A DNA stretch of 48,639 nucleotides from a virus. The stretch spans positions 1 through 48,639 of IMG/VR virus record IMGVR_UViG_3300033388_005224. One strand, 5' to 3'. Shown here in pieces: positions 18,375-26,768 of the stretch. How positions within the stretch are numbered: position 1 is the stretch's first letter; each line of letters starts with the position of its first letter. Under the pieces are notes generated by a model, which was not told the origin of the DNA, searched no databases, and saw only the letters and a list, made by a program, of their open reading frames with translations. The translations under genes and the position numbers were made by a program.

Positions 18375-21116
18375 TTACTTATCAAAATCAGTTAATCCGT
18401 ATATTCCAGCCTTTGATGATGAGATTAGAGATGATAATCTTTGAGCCTCACCATTTGGCCTGTTTGTTGAAACAAGTTTGCCAGCTACCCAAGAAATTCC
18501 AAGGTGACCTGGCTCTGGGAACAATCCGTCTCCATGAGATATGGCAAACCATGAGCCCAAATTCTCTGGCTCATTAGAATAAACCAATGCAGAAGCTCCA
18601 GAGGTATTAAGACCTGAAGAAATGACTGTTGCGTTACCAACCATCTGAACGAGATTTGGGTTGGTAGTGACAGCTGTCATGACTCCGGTAGAGTCCCATG
18701 TTACACCATTATCTCCTGAGGTCATAACGAAACCATTTGAGGCAACTATGACCCATCTATCAGATGACCTATTGTATGAAACATGGAAAATATCTCCAGC
18801 ATTTACACCTGATGCAACAAGATTAAATGTAGGAGCCGTTGTGAAATCAAAGTTTGCCCCATAGTAATACACATTACCAGAGCCAACAGCTACTGCCATC
18901 ATGCTTCCATCAGGTGCTCTTGCAACATCTCTAATACTCTGTCCTGCAAATTGCTGATTGCTAAGACCTGTATAAGGAGTATTCATCTGCCAAATACCAT
19001 CAGTAGTTGCTACAATAAATCTATTAGATCCTGGGCCCTGATACAGCCAGTTAATTATAGCATCTGCAGCTACAAAGGATGTAAGTCCTCCTGCACTAGG
19101 AAGGCCACCATTTCCCCTGCCTAAGCTGAATGTCTCAACAGATGTTCCACCCTGTGAAACTATTGCAACTCTTGTAGTTGAACCCTCATCTCCAGCAGCA
19201 ATAACAGCATCGGAGCTAACAATACCAGGTGATCCGCCGACTGGTCCCCAAACAGAACCATTGTCAGAATAACGACAAAAACCTGTTCTATCAACCGCAA
19301 CAACACAATGGTTGTTCTTACAGTAAACAGGTCTTGATATTGGATCAAAGGTAGAGTTCTCATTCGCAAGTGATGGCACGACGATATCACCTATAATAGA
19401 GTGAGATGCCTGTGGCTCATTTGTATGGAACGGATTCTGACCAAGAAGGGAAGAATTATCATATGGTAGCGGAGAAGAATCATCATACACCGTTACATTC
19501 TTAGCTATCATTGTAAAGTAGTTAACAATAGAGTTGTATGTAAACTCAAACTCTGTAACCGCACCTGGTCTTGGATCTGGGCAGTAAAGATCTGATATCT
19601 CAGCGTTTCTAAAGAATCCAGCCTGAGCAACATTACCAATCTGATCAAATCTAAACCTTGTAATTGAAGGTGTTTGAGATGGATGATTGATAACTGAAAT
19701 TCTTAAAGTCTCACCATCAAGTGGAACATAATCTAGAAGGAATCTAATATCTCCAAATGTAGTGACTGATCTGCAATCAATTATTGCCCTACCAGCTGAG
19801 CAAACAACATTGTTCCCAAAATCAGAATCTTGAAGAACAATATACTGACCAGCTTGTACCCTTCTTACACCAATGTCAGTACCCAATGTGGTCGTATTGT
19901 TTAACGCTACAAGATCGTTTCCTTGAACCGTAAGTGTAGATGTAATGCTTGCTCCGGAAACTACGAAGACATCATCTGTAAAAAGGCCAATATCAACCTG
20001 AGCAGTATGATGTGTTCCCCAGTTTGAAAGAGCAGTAGATCTAAGATTTGCTGGAGATGTTCTCGCATCAACAAGAAAGTCATTTGAACCAGTTGCATCT
20101 AAGCCACCAGAGTTACCATTGAGATTTATTGAGATATCATTATTCACTGTAACAATATCCTTAATGTAAGCAAAGCCCTCTGCTCCCCAGGTCGTATTAA
20201 GACCTTTATGAAAGTTCTCAGAGATGTTAGCATTGCAGTTTACAAAGGTAACAAAGAATCTATCCTGAACAGTTCCGAGACCTCCATCTCCAAATGTTCT
20301 AGCTCTATTATTTGTAACTGTAAGGTAATCTAAATCTCCCTGTCTTGCATCAAAATCAATAGCTGTCTTGATGCCGTCGATGTAGCAATCGTTAACATGA
20401 AGAGTTGTACCAACACCGGCAGTTGTTAGGCCTGTGAATGCAATCACTCTATGAGTAACGCTAACTGGACCGGTAACAGCTCTACCGATGAATGAGCACT
20501 TCTCTATGCGGAGGTTTGCGCCATGCTGCATCTGAATCATTGGAATGGTTGACATAGATGGACCACCAGATGCAACTGTACCGTTTAGGTTATCATAAAG
20601 CTTTACGTTAACAAAACCATTCTGGAAGTCAGGCTGATCAACCTCGATAACGGAAGGTTGAATATCATTCTTGACAGTAGCCTCCTGAATGGTGAACATT
20701 GGCACCTCGGACATCTCACCAATAATAGTTACCCCATCTCTCTCACCCATGATAACAATGCCGTTAGGAACGGTAACGGTAGACTGCATGCAATAGGTTC
20801 CAGATCTGATGATAATGGTTCCACCATTAGCTAGTTCTGGATTAGCAAAGGCGTCATTGAAAGCATCTGCAAAATCTCCAACGCAGCCATTAAAGCCTTC
20901 GCCAATTGTGACGAAAGCTGAGTCAATTGAAGCTGCTTCAAGAGCCTGAAGCGCAGTCTGAACATTCGATGCACCAGCTACAGTTGGAGATACATCCACC
21001 TGATTAGCTTCATGACGCCAATCGCCACCCGTCACATGAGCGTTGAAGTCCTGCTTGTGAGTTGCGCCTACGCCGCCTTCTTGTGCCCTTCCTGAGCCTA
21101 CGAATCTTTTAACCAT
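18375..21116 (-). CDS. Tailspike or fibre with beta-helix and BNR/Asp-box repeats
   Basis: This 913-residue protein starts with a short anchor (about 1-60). A pectate-lyase-like beta-helix entry follows: GGTIIIRSGTYCMQSTVTV, then VPNGIVIMGERDG, the usual start of a spike beta-helix. Rungs continue to about residue 520 (LRIEKCSFIG, LHVNDCYIDG, LTVTNNRART). The C-terminal 300 residues look like a beta-propeller of the BNR/sialidase type, with two good Asp boxes (YSDNGSVW near 630 and SGDNGVTW near 800) and repeated AVGSGNVYYYG-like strands. This arrangement suggests recognition, possibly hydrolysis, of a surface glycan. A sialidase active site cannot be confirmed by eye. An AGGTG ribosome binding site supports the ATG. 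It lies directly downstream of the homing endonuclease gene. Confidence 0.65.
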   Translation of the reverse strand: MVKRFVGSGRAQEGGVGATHKQDFNAHVTGGDWRHEANQVDVSPTVAGASNVQTALQALEAASIDSAFVTIGEGFNGCVGDFADAFNDAFANPELANGGTIIIRSGTYCMQSTVTVPNGIVIMGERDGVTIIGEMSEVPMFTIQEATVKNDIQPSVIEVDQPDFQNGFVNVKLYDNLNGTVASGGPSMSTIPMIQMQHGANLRIEKCSFIGRAVTGPVSVTHRVIAFTGLTTAGVGTTLHVNDCYIDGIKTAIDFDARQGDLDYLTVTNNRARTFGDGGLGTVQDRFFVTFVNCNANISENFHKGLNTTWGAEGFAYIKDIVTVNNDISINLNGNSGGLDATGSNDFLVDARTSPANLRSTALSNWGTHHTAQVDIGLFTDDVFVVSGASITSTLTVQGNDLVALNNTTTLGTDIGVRRVQAGQYIVLQDSDFGNNVVCSAGRAIIDCRSVTTFGDIRFLLDYVPLDGETLRISVINHPSQTPSITRFRFDQIGNVAQAGFFRNAEISDLYCPDPRPGAVTEFEFTYNSIVNYFTMIAKNVTVYDDSSPLPYDNSSLLGQNPFHTNEPQASHSIIGDIVVPSLANENSTFDPISRPVYCKNNHCVVAVDRTGFCRYSDNGSVWGPVGGSPGIVSSDAVIAAGDEGSTTRVAIVSQGGTSVETFSLGRGNGGLPSAGGLTSFVAADAIINWLYQGPGSNRFIVATTDGIWQMNTPYTGLSNQQFAGQSIRDVARAPDGSMMAVAVGSGNVYYYGANFDFTTAPTFNLVASGVNAGDIFHVSYNRSSDRWVIVASNGFVMTSGDNGVTWDSTGVMTAVTTNPNLVQMVGNATVISSGLNTSGASALVYSNEPENLGSWFAISHGDGLFPEPGHLGISWVAGKLVSTNRPNGEAQRLSSLISSSKAGIYGLTDFDK

Positions 21117-21159
21117 TAAACACCTATATTATTGCCGTTCCACTTATTATGCTTAATTA

Positions 21160-22023
21160 TTAGGGCAAAATAATGCTGCAATCATCATCCAAAAAACCCA
21201 CAACCTTATTAGCCTTTCTTTCTAGATATCTTGAACCTTCAACCCCAGAATAAAGCCATCTATAAATTTTTGAACATATTCCGTTTCCAAGATATTTAAG
21301 ATCATAAATTCCAGAATTAACTGAAATCTTTTTACTTAACTTTGAGCTTGGCAAGTTTGCTTCATGTACTAACACTTTATTAAATTCCTTAAGGAAATCA
21401 TGAGTACCCCTCACAGAAAACATAACTTGAGGTTTATGATTTGGTTTAGATTTTGGCCTATGCAATGACCATCCACCACCTCCATCAAAATAACCTCTAC
21501 AAAAATCCTTAACAAACTCATCTGGAATATCTGGAAACTTTATGTTGTGAGTCTTTCTTGGTACAATGCCAAACGATTTTACATCATTAACAATGCTCTC
21601 TGAACAAGCTGCCAAACTATAACAATAAGAATCCTTCCAACTAGGGTTTCTAGAACTAGTTTTGCTAATTGTTTTTGTAAGCTTTCCACCGTGTGACAAG
21701 TCACTCTGAAAAAGCTTCAAGTGATCAAGATCCTTTTCAGCCAATGTAAGTCTAAGATAATTTTTATGAACACATCCATCTGCCAAAAGGAAACCTACCC
21801 AGTAATACATTACACCAGACTCTCTGGCGAAAAACCCTTCATCTAATGATACCCTGTTTCTTTTAGATTTATCGTAAGATATACCCATCCTATCAAACGC
21901 TGCTTTTATCGTAGAATGATCTCTACCATACTTCTTACCAATAGCTCTTAATGATCCTAATTCATTATAGTCCTTCAAAAGATCATCAGCGGATACAGAT
22001 TGTTCATCTTCAAATTTCTTCAT
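21160..22023 (-). CDS. Free-standing LAGLIDADG homing endonuclease
   Basis: This 287-residue protein contains two LAGLIDADG-type helices: YWVGFLLADGC (residues 74-84) and FCRGYFDGGGG (174-184). It therefore looks like a single-chain two-domain enzyme. An N-terminal helix-turn-helix (residues 12-50: LRAIGKKYGRDHSTIKAAF) precedes them, as in many free-standing members. The second motif reads D-G-G-G where D-G-D-G is expected, so the catalytic-position Asp is Gly182 (codon GGT at 21478-21480, one base from GAT). Cleavage may be impaired or reduced to nicking. It sits between two fibre genes with gaps of 35 and 43 bases. Neither neighbour looks split, so it is intergenic rather than intron- or intein-borne. 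No clear ribosome binding site is seen. Confidence 0.85.
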   Translation of the reverse strand: MKKFEDEQSVSADDLLKDYNELGSLRAIGKKYGRDHSTIKAAFDRMGISYDKSKRNRVSLDEGFFARESGVMYYWVGFLLADGCVHKNYLRLTLAEKDLDHLKLFQSDLSHGGKLTKTISKTSSRNPSWKDSYCYSLAACSESIVNDVKSFGIVPRKTHNIKFPDIPDEFVKDFCRGYFDGGGGWSLHRPKSKPNHKPQVMFSVRGTHDFLKEFNKVLVHEANLPSSKLSKKISVNSGIYDLKYLGNGICSKIYRWLYSGVEGSRYLERKANKVVGFLDDDCSIILP

Positions 22024-22058
22024 GATAGGATATGTAAATATTGATATGTTTGGGGAGG

Positions 22059-23651
22059 TTATGGAAGTATTATGTCGTGTCGGTGACCTAAGACTTCACA
22101 TACAACTCCGTTTTGGATCGGATGGGAATGCCCCTGAACGATGTTTGTATTCTGATTTACCTGAGCCAGAGACATGATTCCCTCGTTAATCACTATCTCA
22201 TGGAGATGTGGAGGGATTGATCCAGGCACCATGCCGATTCCGGTATTGACGGTCTGCGGCATGAGAGATGTATCGTGAATGACCCTGAACTGATTAATTG
22301 GGTCTGTCTTGCGAACTCTGACTGCTGTGAATATCTGTCGTCCATCGTTATTACCGAATGTCTTGTTTCTGGTAACATTGATGATCTCGTACCTGAACTC
22401 AGGGGTTCCGTCCCTATTGTAACCAATAAGAACATCGCCATCCTTAATCATTGGGTAAGAGAGAGTCCAGCCATTAACGATGAACTCATTTTCGAGACCC
22501 ATCTCCTCACGCTTGATATCCTCCTTAGTAGGATCGAAGCGAACAAGGATTCTACCGTCAGACCTTCTAGAGTTGAAGAACTGCTCGTATCCAACAACCA
22601 TGTCAGTGCCATGGTTATCCAGACCTCTGTAGATAGTGTTCTCTTTCTTGTTATCGTAATGCCTTGACACCTTTCCAGATGTCTGCCTCTTCATGAGAAC
22701 CATAGGCATGCCGTATGTCTCTAGAAGGATTTCCTCACGCTGGTTCTGGTGGTCATCGAAGCCTAATCCTCTGATTGGGCCACCCACGCTATCATACCCA
22801 TCAGCACAATAGTGCTCACCACCAAAATAAGTTCCAATACACTTGCCTCCAATGTAATCCTCCGGTCTTGTTCTGTGATACCCGGCATAGTCATACTTCT
22901 TGAAATTCTCGTTGAGACAATCTGGTATATCTGTGTCTGGGTAAACTATGTGATCCTTCTCCTTGTATCCATCACCCGCTACATGAGCGTACTTGTATGG
23001 ACCAAAATCATTCTCCTCAAGCATTACTGACTTATTGCACTCTTCAAAACCCTTATAATGCCTTACAATAGGGTCTCTCTGAACGTAGCCGTCGTAACCA
23101 TCAACGTTATGCTGCCTAGCCTCAGTACCGAACATACCTCTTTGAGCAGCAGATGAAATCAGGGATGAATTAACAAAGTCAACAGAAGAGTATCCTATAA
23201 TCTCTCCGCCTGCTTGAATTAATCCATAGGATGGAAATGTATCTGCATCCATTATTGGAATCACCGTATCAGTTGCAGAAATGTCCTGAAGCAGCAATCC
23301 CTCTGGATAAACAGAGACATTGTTAATCACTGGAAGCTGCATGAGGTTTACATCATTGATTGGGAATGATGTTCCACGTACAGCGAAGTAGTAAACATCA
23401 CCAGGTATTAAGTCTGGTATGTTACCGGTAGTTTGTGTTCCGTTAGATACAACGAACTTAATGCCCTCATCAAATACTGACTCTCTATCTGAAGAGTAGT
23501 AGATATTATAAGCAACATTGTAGTCAAGACGTTGTGAATATGCCTGATACCAATCTATCTTTACAGTATACCCATCGCCAAGAGAAGAAGCTATCTTTAT
23601 CCCAGCAAATGGTGGATTCGCATATGTGGGAACAGGATTAAAGCAACCCAT
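22059..23651 (-). CDS. Fibre or collar-type virion protein with HxH tip motifs
   Basis: This 530-residue protein has an N-terminal fibronectin-III-like domain (about 15-115: YTVKIDWYQAY, then LDYNVAYNIYYSS, then YYFAVRG). A mid-region is rich in Tyr, Asp and Gly. The last 50 residues hold three His-x-His motifs at 482-484 (PHLHE), 508-510 (GHSHP) and 523-525 (GHRHD). HxH motifs in phage fibre and collar domains commonly bind iron in a trimeric tip, so metal binding is likely. It has five DGY tripeptides, the most in the window, including the tandem VDGYDGY. The ATG follows the upstream stop directly (GGAGCCTAAATG), so translation is coupled to the metallopeptidase gene. It is probably a fibre or baseplate-periphery protein; the exact position is unknown. 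Confidence 0.6.
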   Translation of the reverse strand: MGCFNPVPTYANPPFAGIKIASSLGDGYTVKIDWYQAYSQRLDYNVAYNIYYSSDRESVFDEGIKFVVSNGTQTTGNIPDLIPGDVYYFAVRGTSFPINDVNLMQLPVINNVSVYPEGLLLQDISATDTVIPIMDADTFPSYGLIQAGGEIIGYSSVDFVNSSLISSAAQRGMFGTEARQHNVDGYDGYVQRDPIVRHYKGFEECNKSVMLEENDFGPYKYAHVAGDGYKEKDHIVYPDTDIPDCLNENFKKYDYAGYHRTRPEDYIGGKCIGTYFGGEHYCADGYDSVGGPIRGLGFDDHQNQREEILLETYGMPMVLMKRQTSGKVSRHYDNKKENTIYRGLDNHGTDMVVGYEQFFNSRRSDGRILVRFDPTKEDIKREEMGLENEFIVNGWTLSYPMIKDGDVLIGYNRDGTPEFRYEIINVTRNKTFGNNDGRQIFTAVRVRKTDPINQFRVIHDTSLMPQTVNTGIGMVPGSIPPHLHEIVINEGIMSLAQVNQNTNIVQGHSHPIQNGVVCEVLGHRHDIILP

Positions 23652-24194
23652 TTAGGCTCCTAGAAGTTTAATGAGACAATGCCTTCTTTGAGCTACGGTT
23701 TCCATTAGCTCCTCTTTCTTGTCTTCGGCCTTTGCTCCGTCATAGTCGTGATGATCTAAAACCTGCTCAATGTATTTTTCAGCTGTGCTCTCATCGGCAA
23801 CATCAGCCATATACTCAACCTGGTTTTGAAAGCCCTCAATCTCGAATTCGTTCTCAAGATACTCTCCATCCTCAGCGCCCTTGGTTGGTTTTGAGCCTGT
23901 GGTCTGCTGAAGGAAGTGAGTTATCTCATGCACCATGTAATGATCGTCATCATCAAAACCATCCTCTGAATCCAGAAGAGAGATATTGAAGTAGATAATA
24001 CCATGGTCTGTTCTAGCTGAGACATCTATGTCTGCAAAACACATTGGAATCAGGTCAATCTCAGAAATATCCACACCATGGTCCTCAAACATATCCTTCA
24101 CCACATCGTGGTCTTTGATAAGCTCCCTGACCTTGTTTATCTTTTGGCGCAGTTTTTTCTGGGGAATTCCAGTTGTTTTAATATCTTCAGCCAT
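23652..24194 (-). CDS. Zincin-type metallopeptidase
   Basis: This 180-residue protein contains HEITH at residues 89-93, the HExxH zinc-binding and catalytic motif. A downstream acidic helix (EFEIEGFQNQVEYMAD, 116-131) offers the third zinc ligand, probably Glu120. A very acidic stretch (DSEDGFDDDDH) lies just before the motif. No signal peptide is present, so it acts in the cytoplasm or is packaged. An AGAGAGG ribosome binding site precedes the ATG. It is the first gene after the terminator at 24265-24284 and runs directly into the HxH fibre gene, with which it is translationally coupled. A role in maturing or trimming virion proteins, or against a host protein, is possible; the substrate is unknown. 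It is not a classic prohead protease. Confidence 0.7.
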   Translation of the reverse strand: MAEDIKTTGIPQKKLRQKINKVRELIKDHDVVKDMFEDHGVDISEIDLIPMCFADIDVSARTDHGIIYFNISLLDSEDGFDDDDHYMVHEITHFLQQTTGSKPTKGAEDGEYLENEFEIEGFQNQVEYMADVADESTAEKYIEQVLDHHDYDGAKAEDKKEELMETVAQRRHCLIKLLGA

Positions 24195-24264
24195 AAAATT
24201 GCCTCTCTAAAGAAGCGAAAATATGCGCTTACTTTTTTGCCTACATTTTACCTAATATGAGAAA

Positions 24265-24284
24265 TCCCCGGACGAATCCGGGGA
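24265..24284 (-). terminator. Intrinsic terminator with TTCG loop
   Basis: On the minus strand TCCCCGGA, TTCG, TCCGGGGA form an 8-bp GC-rich stem closed by the very stable UUCG tetraloop, followed by TTTCT. It lies 10 bases after the sulfotransferase-like gene and separates it from the metallopeptidase gene. Confidence 0.8.
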
Positions 24285-24294
24285 CGCTCATTAC

Positions 24295-24987
24295 TTAGCT
24301 AATATATCTTGAAAGATACTTGCCAAAAAGGAATGGAGAATTATACATCATTATGTCATTCATGTGCAATTTAGCATCTGCAGAGATTGACTCAGGAAAT
24401 GCTGTAAGGTCAGAGCCAGGATATGTTCTCCTGAAAATTCCCATGCAGCATCTATAATTCTGCTCGTAATTATCTATAATAGACTTAGCTAGGTCATCAG
24501 ACAAATCTAAAAAATTAAATATTTCAATTATAGAATCATCTGGCTCACCAACCAAATCTTCATAATAAACTAGCATCTTTTCCCCATCCCAATCTTCATA
24601 TGACTTGAGAACAGACATATACTTATCATAACCCTCATCAAGATATGTCCTCTGATAAAATGAGTTATCAACCTCATCCTTCACAAAAGACTTCCTGACA
24701 AACACATCCCTATAGTTTCTAACAAGAAAAATTGCTTTATTACCAATTCCCATATCAGAAGCTTCAATTTCACGCTTGGAATGAAGTATAGACTCTTTTC
24801 TTAGGTCTACCCCAATAGGGTAGACTTCTCCGATTGGCTTATCTTCAATGCCTGGACCGGTAGTTGGTAGCTTGGTGGAATATTCCACCATGTAACGCAC
24901 CCAGAAATCTCCTGAGTGATTATATGATACAATTAGGTTCATATCAGCTCCAGTAGTTAAAGTTGTGGTTAAGTCTTTCAACTTCAA
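24295..24987 (-). CDS. Sulfotransferase-like protein
   Basis: This 230-residue protein has the layout of PAPS-dependent sulfotransferases. The 5'-phosphosulfate loop is at residues 19-31 (IVSYNHSGDFWVR, compare the usual SYPKSGTTW). The 3'-phosphate site is at 85-100 (AIFLVRNYRDVFVRKS, compare VRNPRD...S). YEDL is at 142-145, followed by a FNFLDL helix. The usual loop Lys is His24 and the usual Ser after RD is Arg98, so PAPS binding may be altered; His69 could be the catalytic base. Such enzymes move sulfate from PAPS to hydroxyl or amino groups of sugars, proteins or small molecules. The gene ends at its own strong terminator and has a 57-base upstream gap. The acceptor is unknown: a glycan, a virion tyrosine or a host metabolite are options. 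Confidence 0.7.
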   Translation of the reverse strand: MKLKDLTTTLTTGADMNLIVSYNHSGDFWVRYMVEYSTKLPTTGPGIEDKPIGEVYPIGVDLRKESILHSKREIEASDMGIGNKAIFLVRNYRDVFVRKSFVKDEVDNSFYQRTYLDEGYDKYMSVLKSYEDWDGEKMLVYYEDLVGEPDDSIIEIFNFLDLSDDLAKSIIDNYEQNYRCCMGIFRRTYPGSDLTAFPESISADAKLHMNDIMMYNSPFLFGKYLSRYIS

Positions 24988-25044
24988 GTGTCTTACTAGA
25001 ACTTGCGTATTATTATGCTTTTTTATGCAGTGATTTGGTCGCCT

Positions 25045-25419
25045 TTAATATTCGTCAGGCTTTACTTTTATTCTTTTAACGGGCTTTAATGTTGAAAGCA
25101 CCATATGTTCTCTAATAGCAAATTCTTCAGTAGTACATGTAGTAGTCACTGATTCCACCTCGGTATCCTCAAACATGAAGTGAACACCTGTACGTACATC
25201 CTGAATCCAAAGCGTCTTGCCATTTGGATCATCAGGAGTTCCAAACAGGTCTTCTAGTGTAACTCCATCGAATACAATTCTCTCAATAGTAGCTACACCA
25301 CCGCCTTTTACTCTGGCAAATTCAATCTTCTGAATTGCTCCAATAGGTGTAGCGTCATCACCATAACAGATGAGGACATTGGCTGATGTTGATGTTCCTG
25401 GTCTTACATTCTCTGACAT
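25045..25419 (-). CDS. Small virion-associated protein, function unknown
   Basis: This 124-residue beta-rich protein has strands at ATPIGAIQKIEFARVKG, GVATIERIVFDGVTLED and GKTLWIQDVRTGVHFMFED, and a basic C-terminus (KPVKRIKVKPDEY). The pattern of short strands with an early IGAIQ element is faintly like the tail tube protein of this phage (VGAIQTLQVQ), so a small tube-like or adaptor role is possible. AAGGAG gives a good ribosome binding site. The upstream gap contains GATATATA (25438-25445), a motif shared by several gaps here. No family is confidently recognised. Confidence 0.5.
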   Translation of the reverse strand: MSENVRPGTSTSANVLICYGDDATPIGAIQKIEFARVKGGGVATIERIVFDGVTLEDLFGTPDDPNGKTLWIQDVRTGVHFMFEDTEVESVTTTCTTEEFAIREHMVLSTLKPVKRIKVKPDEY

Positions 25420-25453
25420 AATTCTCCTTTGCAGGAGTATATATCAGTCTAGT

Positions 25454-26416
25454 CTAGTATATCTGGCGTTGGCGAAGATGTCTAAGCCTTCGGAATTGAG
25501 GGGAAGCAGCAAGAGGACGGAGTGTTCCCATACCTATTGGAGATGGCTTCATGTTGTGCTTGATAAGCTTAACCTTATCCCACCAGTTATCCATTTCCTT
25601 CTGGTACTGAGAGTTCAGAAGCTCTGAAACGGTTGGTGGTGTGAAGCCTAATCCGGCATCTGAAATCTGGAACTCACGACCACGCTCAATCAGTGCCTGA
25701 GCAGCTAGAGCCTGATACAATGCACCCTGCACCAATACATCAAAGAATAACTCAATGATTGGTGTATCGTCATAAGTGAACATTGTGAAGTGTGGAACCT
25801 CGTTAAACATTGAAAGCGAGTCTGCTAAAAATGTAACAAGCTCATCTGTAGAGAAGATGTCACAAGTATCATACACAATGTTTCCAAACTCATCACAGGA
25901 TGGCCTTACGCCTGAGGACTTAAGTCTTCTTCTTAGTGCCTTGAGGAGATTGTTAATATTACAGATAGCATTCTGAGAATAGCAGAAACCTGGGTCATCA
26001 CCTAAGTGCTTATATCCATCAGTGTTAGTAGCTGGAAGCTGTGTGGTATTAACCTGAAATGTACCCTCACCTCTTACAGTAAAGCCATCAACAGTTCCTT
26101 CCCATACATCACGCCACACACCCATGTCTGGATGCAGCCCGAGTGTAAAGTCAAACGAGTACTCACCCTCACCTGTTCTGAAAACGCCCTGAGAGGTTGG
26201 CCCTACAACAACTGCACCTGTAGTGTCAATGATTGATACGGATGGAAATGTATCCGTATCTCTTGGCTGTCCATCTGGTCCTGTGAAAAGGAATCCAAGA
26301 CGAACAGTCTCTCCAGGTTTAATCACCAATGAGCGTGGCTTAGTTGGTGAGAATACTGGATTGATTGTCATTGCGATGCATTCTGGGCACCCTGCTGCGC
26401 AACCATTGCAAGCCAT
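25454..26416 (-). CDS. Virion protein with N-terminal Cys cluster and Ig-like domain
   Basis: This 320-residue protein begins with the cysteine cluster CNGCAAGCPEC (residues 3-13), likely binding a metal. Residues 20-125 look like an Ig-type beta-sandwich (KPGETVRLGFLFTGPDGQ, then GEYSFDFTLGL, then VRGEGTFQVNTT). It matches the small 113-residue protein encoded just upstream in style (PGQTVSLLVQT, then GLYVYDMIIP). The C-terminal half is helical (ICNINNLLKALRRRL, then IIELFFDVLVQGALYQALAA) and ends in a basic tail (RRLRHLRQRQIY). A GAGGTAA ribosome binding site supports the ATG. It ends in TAG, one of the few TAG stops here. A neck, connector or baseplate role is possible. It has one DGY (NTDGYKHLG). 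The specific function is unknown. Confidence 0.5.
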   Translation of the reverse strand: MACNGCAAGCPECIAMTINPVFSPTKPRSLVIKPGETVRLGFLFTGPDGQPRDTDTFPSVSIIDTTGAVVVGPTSQGVFRTGEGEYSFDFTLGLHPDMGVWRDVWEGTVDGFTVRGEGTFQVNTTQLPATNTDGYKHLGDDPGFCYSQNAICNINNLLKALRRRLKSSGVRPSCDEFGNIVYDTCDIFSTDELVTFLADSLSMFNEVPHFTMFTYDDTPIIELFFDVLVQGALYQALAAQALIERGREFQISDAGLGFTPPTVSELLNSQYQKEMDNWWDKVKLIKHNMKPSPIGMGTLRPLAASPQFRRLRHLRQRQIY

Positions 26417-26426
26417 AATTACCTCG

Positions 26427-26768
26427 TTATATTGGAGTTGCTGTTGAGTTTCCGAACGGACGAGCTACATTAATAGTAAACAGCTGCCAAACCGGATTCG
26501 AAGTTCCAGGCTGTGTATACATAACAGATGCTGTAAATGTACCGAGAGATGTTAGCCCTGGTGGGATAATCATATCATAAACGTAAAGCCCTTCCTCTAG
26601 ACGAGTCATAGGCTGCGGGAATCCCTGAGCTAAAGAGCGATCTGGGAAATAGATGGACATGACCTGTGGCACTGCTCCATCTTGGCGTGCCCCATACCCA
26701 TCCACAGTCTGCACAAGAAGTGAGACTGTCTGACCTGGATTTGCAAAAAGTGGAATAGCTTGGCTCAT
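26427..26768 (-). CDS. Small Ig-like virion protein
   Basis: This 113-residue protein is a compact all-beta protein: PGQTVSLLVQTVDGYGARQ, PQVMSIYFPD, EGLYVYDMIIPPG, LGTFTASVMYTQPG, PVWQLFTINVARP. This resembles an Ig-like or FnIII-like domain, similar in outline to the N-terminal domain of the next gene product. The two may be paralogous modules or partner in one structure. It carries one DGYG motif at residue 23. It starts at ATG without a clear ribosome binding site. No function can be assigned. Confidence 0.45.
   Translation of the reverse strand: MSQAIPLFANPGQTVSLLVQTVDGYGARQDGAVPQVMSIYFPDRSLAQGFPQPMTRLEEGLYVYDMIIPPGLTSLGTFTASVMYTQPGTSNPVWQLFTINVARPFGNSTATPI

Noticed and set aside
21160-22023. 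Group I intron or intein around the LAGLIDADG gene
   Set aside because: The protein has its own start and stop, lacks intein splice motifs, and both flanking genes look complete with normal termini.
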